The notes under the pieces: model-generated
What the model saw: the letters and a program-made list of their open reading frames with translations, nothing else
Database searches by the model: none
Told to the model about the DNA's origin: nothing
In this document: one piece after another, positions 62,656 to 64,000 of the stretch
Position numbering within the stretch: position 1 is the first letter of the stretch
How the letters are laid out: each line of letters opens with the position of its first letter
Source of the DNA: Pseudogracilibacillus sp037072025
GTDB lineage: Bacteria; Bacillota; Bacilli; Bacillales; Amphibacillaceae
Assembly: GCF_037072025.1 (NCBI RefSeq)
Contig: NZ_JAXHDD010000007.1
Location: forward strand, 1 to 64,000
Length of the DNA: 64,000 bases
Direction: 5' to 3'
Program-made: the position numbers and the translations under genes

Positions 62656-62770
62656 AGTTGCTCAAGTTGGGTTAGATTTGCTCAAATATAGGCACAAGTA
62701 ATCGGTGAAGGTCGCTCAAGTCAGGGTCGGATTTGCTCAAGTTTAGGTGAAAGTTGCTCTAGTTTCAATA
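62656..62770. repeat. 20-bp tandem repeats (TTGCTCAAGTT type), second locus
   Basis: Units begin at 62656, 62676, 62711, 62731 and 62751, each about 20 bp, e.g. AGTTGCTCAAGTTGGGTTAG and ATTTGCTCAAGTTTAGGTGA; one intervening unit is 15 bp. Same core as 12726-12805. Confidence 0.85.
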
Positions 62771-62788
62771 ATTGTCGTGTGAGTTTAC

Positions 62789-62822
62789 AAAGACTGCAAA
62801 ATTTATTTTGCAGTCTTTTTCG
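62789..62822 (+). terminator. Terminator of the acyl-CoA synthetase gene
   Basis: AAAGACTGCAAAAT (62789-62802) and ATTTTGCAGTCTTT (62805-62818) pair perfectly, followed by TTCGTC. Confidence 0.85.
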
Positions 62823-62897
62823 TCTTTAAACATGATTTGTCCACTTTTCGAATAGGTATTAAGAAAGGATCGTTTCGAAAAGTAGGAGGCGGAAATC

Positions 62898-64000
62898 ATG
62901 CTACAGGCGATGCTGGAATTATTTACAACAAGTGAAAAAGCAGAAGCAATGCTAGAAAGTCCAATTATCGAACTTATTTTCATGGCGCTCTTTGGCCTTT
63001 TTATACTGACGCTAATCCTTCATTTGGCATTATTTTTTAAAATCCGTCACATTCGTAATTATGTAAAGCAAACGAATCGAATGGATATTGAACCACTTCA
63101 TGCGATTCAACGAGAGTTTGATACTAGGCAAACGAAAGAGTCAATCAAACTTGAAACATTTATCCAAGAGAAGTTTTCGAGCTGGCGCATGTTCCAAATT
63201 CCAGTCATCAGTCTCATTAAATTGGTGCAGATGACGATTTCTGTGTTCATTTTACTTGGTGTACTTGGAACGTTTATTGGCTTGACGATTTCACTTGGTA
63301 GCATAAGTGCAAGCAGTGATCAACTGATTGAAAATGTTGCTGGGGTGCTATCAGGAATTGATGTTGCGTTTTATACGAGTATTGTCGGAATGGGTTTTTC
63401 CCTGATCATGACGGTTCTTGTTCGCGTGCTTAACACTGAATATCTCCTCACCGACCTTATGCTCATCGTCGAATCGCAGCTTGAAAGTCATGAACAGCAC
63501 GGGATGAATCGGATGATCGAGGTGTCGGAGGACATTCATATAGCGATTCAAAGTCTTGAAAAAAATAATCAGCAGTCATTAGATAGTCTTGTCGAAGCAT
63601 TCGCAGGGTTTGCAAACTATACAGAAGATCTCCAAAAATCAGCGGAAGACTTAGGGAAATTTAATGATGGCCTCTCCGATAATTTGAGAGACTTTCACGA
63701 TCTTTTTGAGCAAATGCAGGTTGTCACAGATGGTTTTTCTGAAGGCACTGCACAGCTTAATCACAATTTTTCCTCTTTATTTTCCTATTTTCAAAAAGTG
63801 GACAGACAAAATGAACGAATGGCCGAAAGTTTTGAATATACGTATGAAAAAATTCAAGCTGTTTCTGAATCTCAGATTAATAGCTTACAAGAATTTGATG
63901 AATCTGTTGTGGAGTTAAAAAAATTTACGACATCAATCTTGGATGCTCAGGCAGATGTTCGCAAATCGTTCGAAAATATTACGGATAGAACGAAAGCGTT
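62898..64000 (+). CDS. MotA/TolQ/ExbB-domain proton channel protein with long tail, ZorA-like (partial)
   Basis: Open to the window edge, at least 367 residues. A membrane helix lies at about 25-48, then a linker, then two helices of the MotA/ExbB core: FILLGVLGTFIGLTISLGSI (117-136) and a helix around VAFYTSIVGMGFSLI (156-170). From about 190 on the protein is a polar, helical, coiled-coil-like tail. MotA-type channels with long cytoplasmic tails include ZorA of the Zorya anti-phage system, but other ExbB-like proteins of Bacillaceae share the layout. AGGAGGCGG precedes the ATG. Confidence 0.82.
   Translation, partial: MLQAMLELFTTSEKAEAMLESPIIELIFMALFGLFILTLILHLALFFKIRHIRNYVKQTNRMDIEPLHAIQREFDTRQTKESIKLETFIQEKFSSWRMFQIPVISLIKLVQMTISVFILLGVLGTFIGLTISLGSISASSDQLIENVAGVLSGIDVAFYTSIVGMGFSLIMTVLVRVLNTEYLLTDLMLIVESQLESHEQHGMNRMIEVSEDIHIAIQSLEKNNQQSLDSLVEAFAGFANYTEDLQKSAEDLGKFNDGLSDNLRDFHDLFEQMQVVTDGFSEGTAQLNHNFSSLFSYFQKVDRQNERMAESFEYTYEKIQAVSESQINSLQEFDESVVELKKFTTSILDAQADVRKSFENITDRTKA

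Noticed and set aside
1..64000. rRNA genes, prophage or complete insertion sequences
   Set aside because: Scanning by eye found no rRNA, no intact transposase or integrase and no att-like duplications; only one transposase tail was seen.

Overview
The window looks like chromosome of a low-GC, spore-forming member of the Bacillaceae, closest in feel to the Oceanobacillus/Virgibacillus group. The genus is inferred from style and gene order only. Supporting signs are AT-rich codon use, strong AGGAGG ribosome sites with several TTG/GTG starts, a CotD-type spore coat gene, the bacillithiol gene bshB2, the HPr-kinase/Crh regulators, CtpB and MinJ.

Region 1 (0-25.9 kb) is a conserved housekeeping backbone with Bacillus-like order: ftsE-ftsX-M23 hydrolase, ctpB, minJ, uvrB-uvrA behind a LexA-like box, yojF-bshB2, yvlD, hprK-lgt-ppaX-yvoF, trxB, rapZ-yvcK-whiA-crh, a SCO1-like copper chaperone, tRNA-Arg(CCG), and clpP behind a perfect CtsR box. 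Between minJ and uvrB lies a frameshifted CuA-cupredoxin relic.

Region 2 (26-42 kb) is more variable: a universal stress protein, a HAD phosphatase, a paired SMR exporter, aroK, a divergent four-gene set resembling the HcnABC / opine-oxidase / D-hydroxyproline dehydrogenase type next to a YkvI-type transporter, a heterodimeric ABC exporter, a leucyl aminopeptidase, an eRF1-like (VLRF1) protein and small membrane proteins, one of which appears to start with ATT.

Region 3 (42.6-50.9 kb) is a sugar catabolic locus controlled by a LacI-type regulator with three ACCGGTTAC operator copies. On one side are rbsD and a ThuA-like gene. On the other are rbsR, a ribokinase-like gene, an Fsa-type aldolase, an AlsE-like epimerase and the ABC importer rbsACB. 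The Fsa and AlsE-like residues suggest allose/allulose-type chemistry rather than plain ribose use.

Region 4 (51-64 kb) mixes intact genes (two YusW paralogues, a DinB-fold protein, a CDF transporter, a YfiH/laccase-domain protein, an ASCH protein, a threonine dehydratase and an acyl-CoA synthetase with an opened acyl pocket) with many decayed ones (zinc ribbon, GNAT, CPBP protease, DUF6843, a transposase tail). The window ends inside a MotA/ExbB-domain protein with a long helical tail, which is ZorA-like and could open a Zorya-type defence locus.

Intergenic space carries three kinds of unexplained structure: tandem repeats with a 20-bp period at six loci, two MITE-like elements ending in TGTTCAAAAAG inverted repeats, and a recurring ATCCGAACTA...TAGTTCGGAT terminator family. 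Several starts were placed by ribosome-site spacing rather than by the longest open frame.
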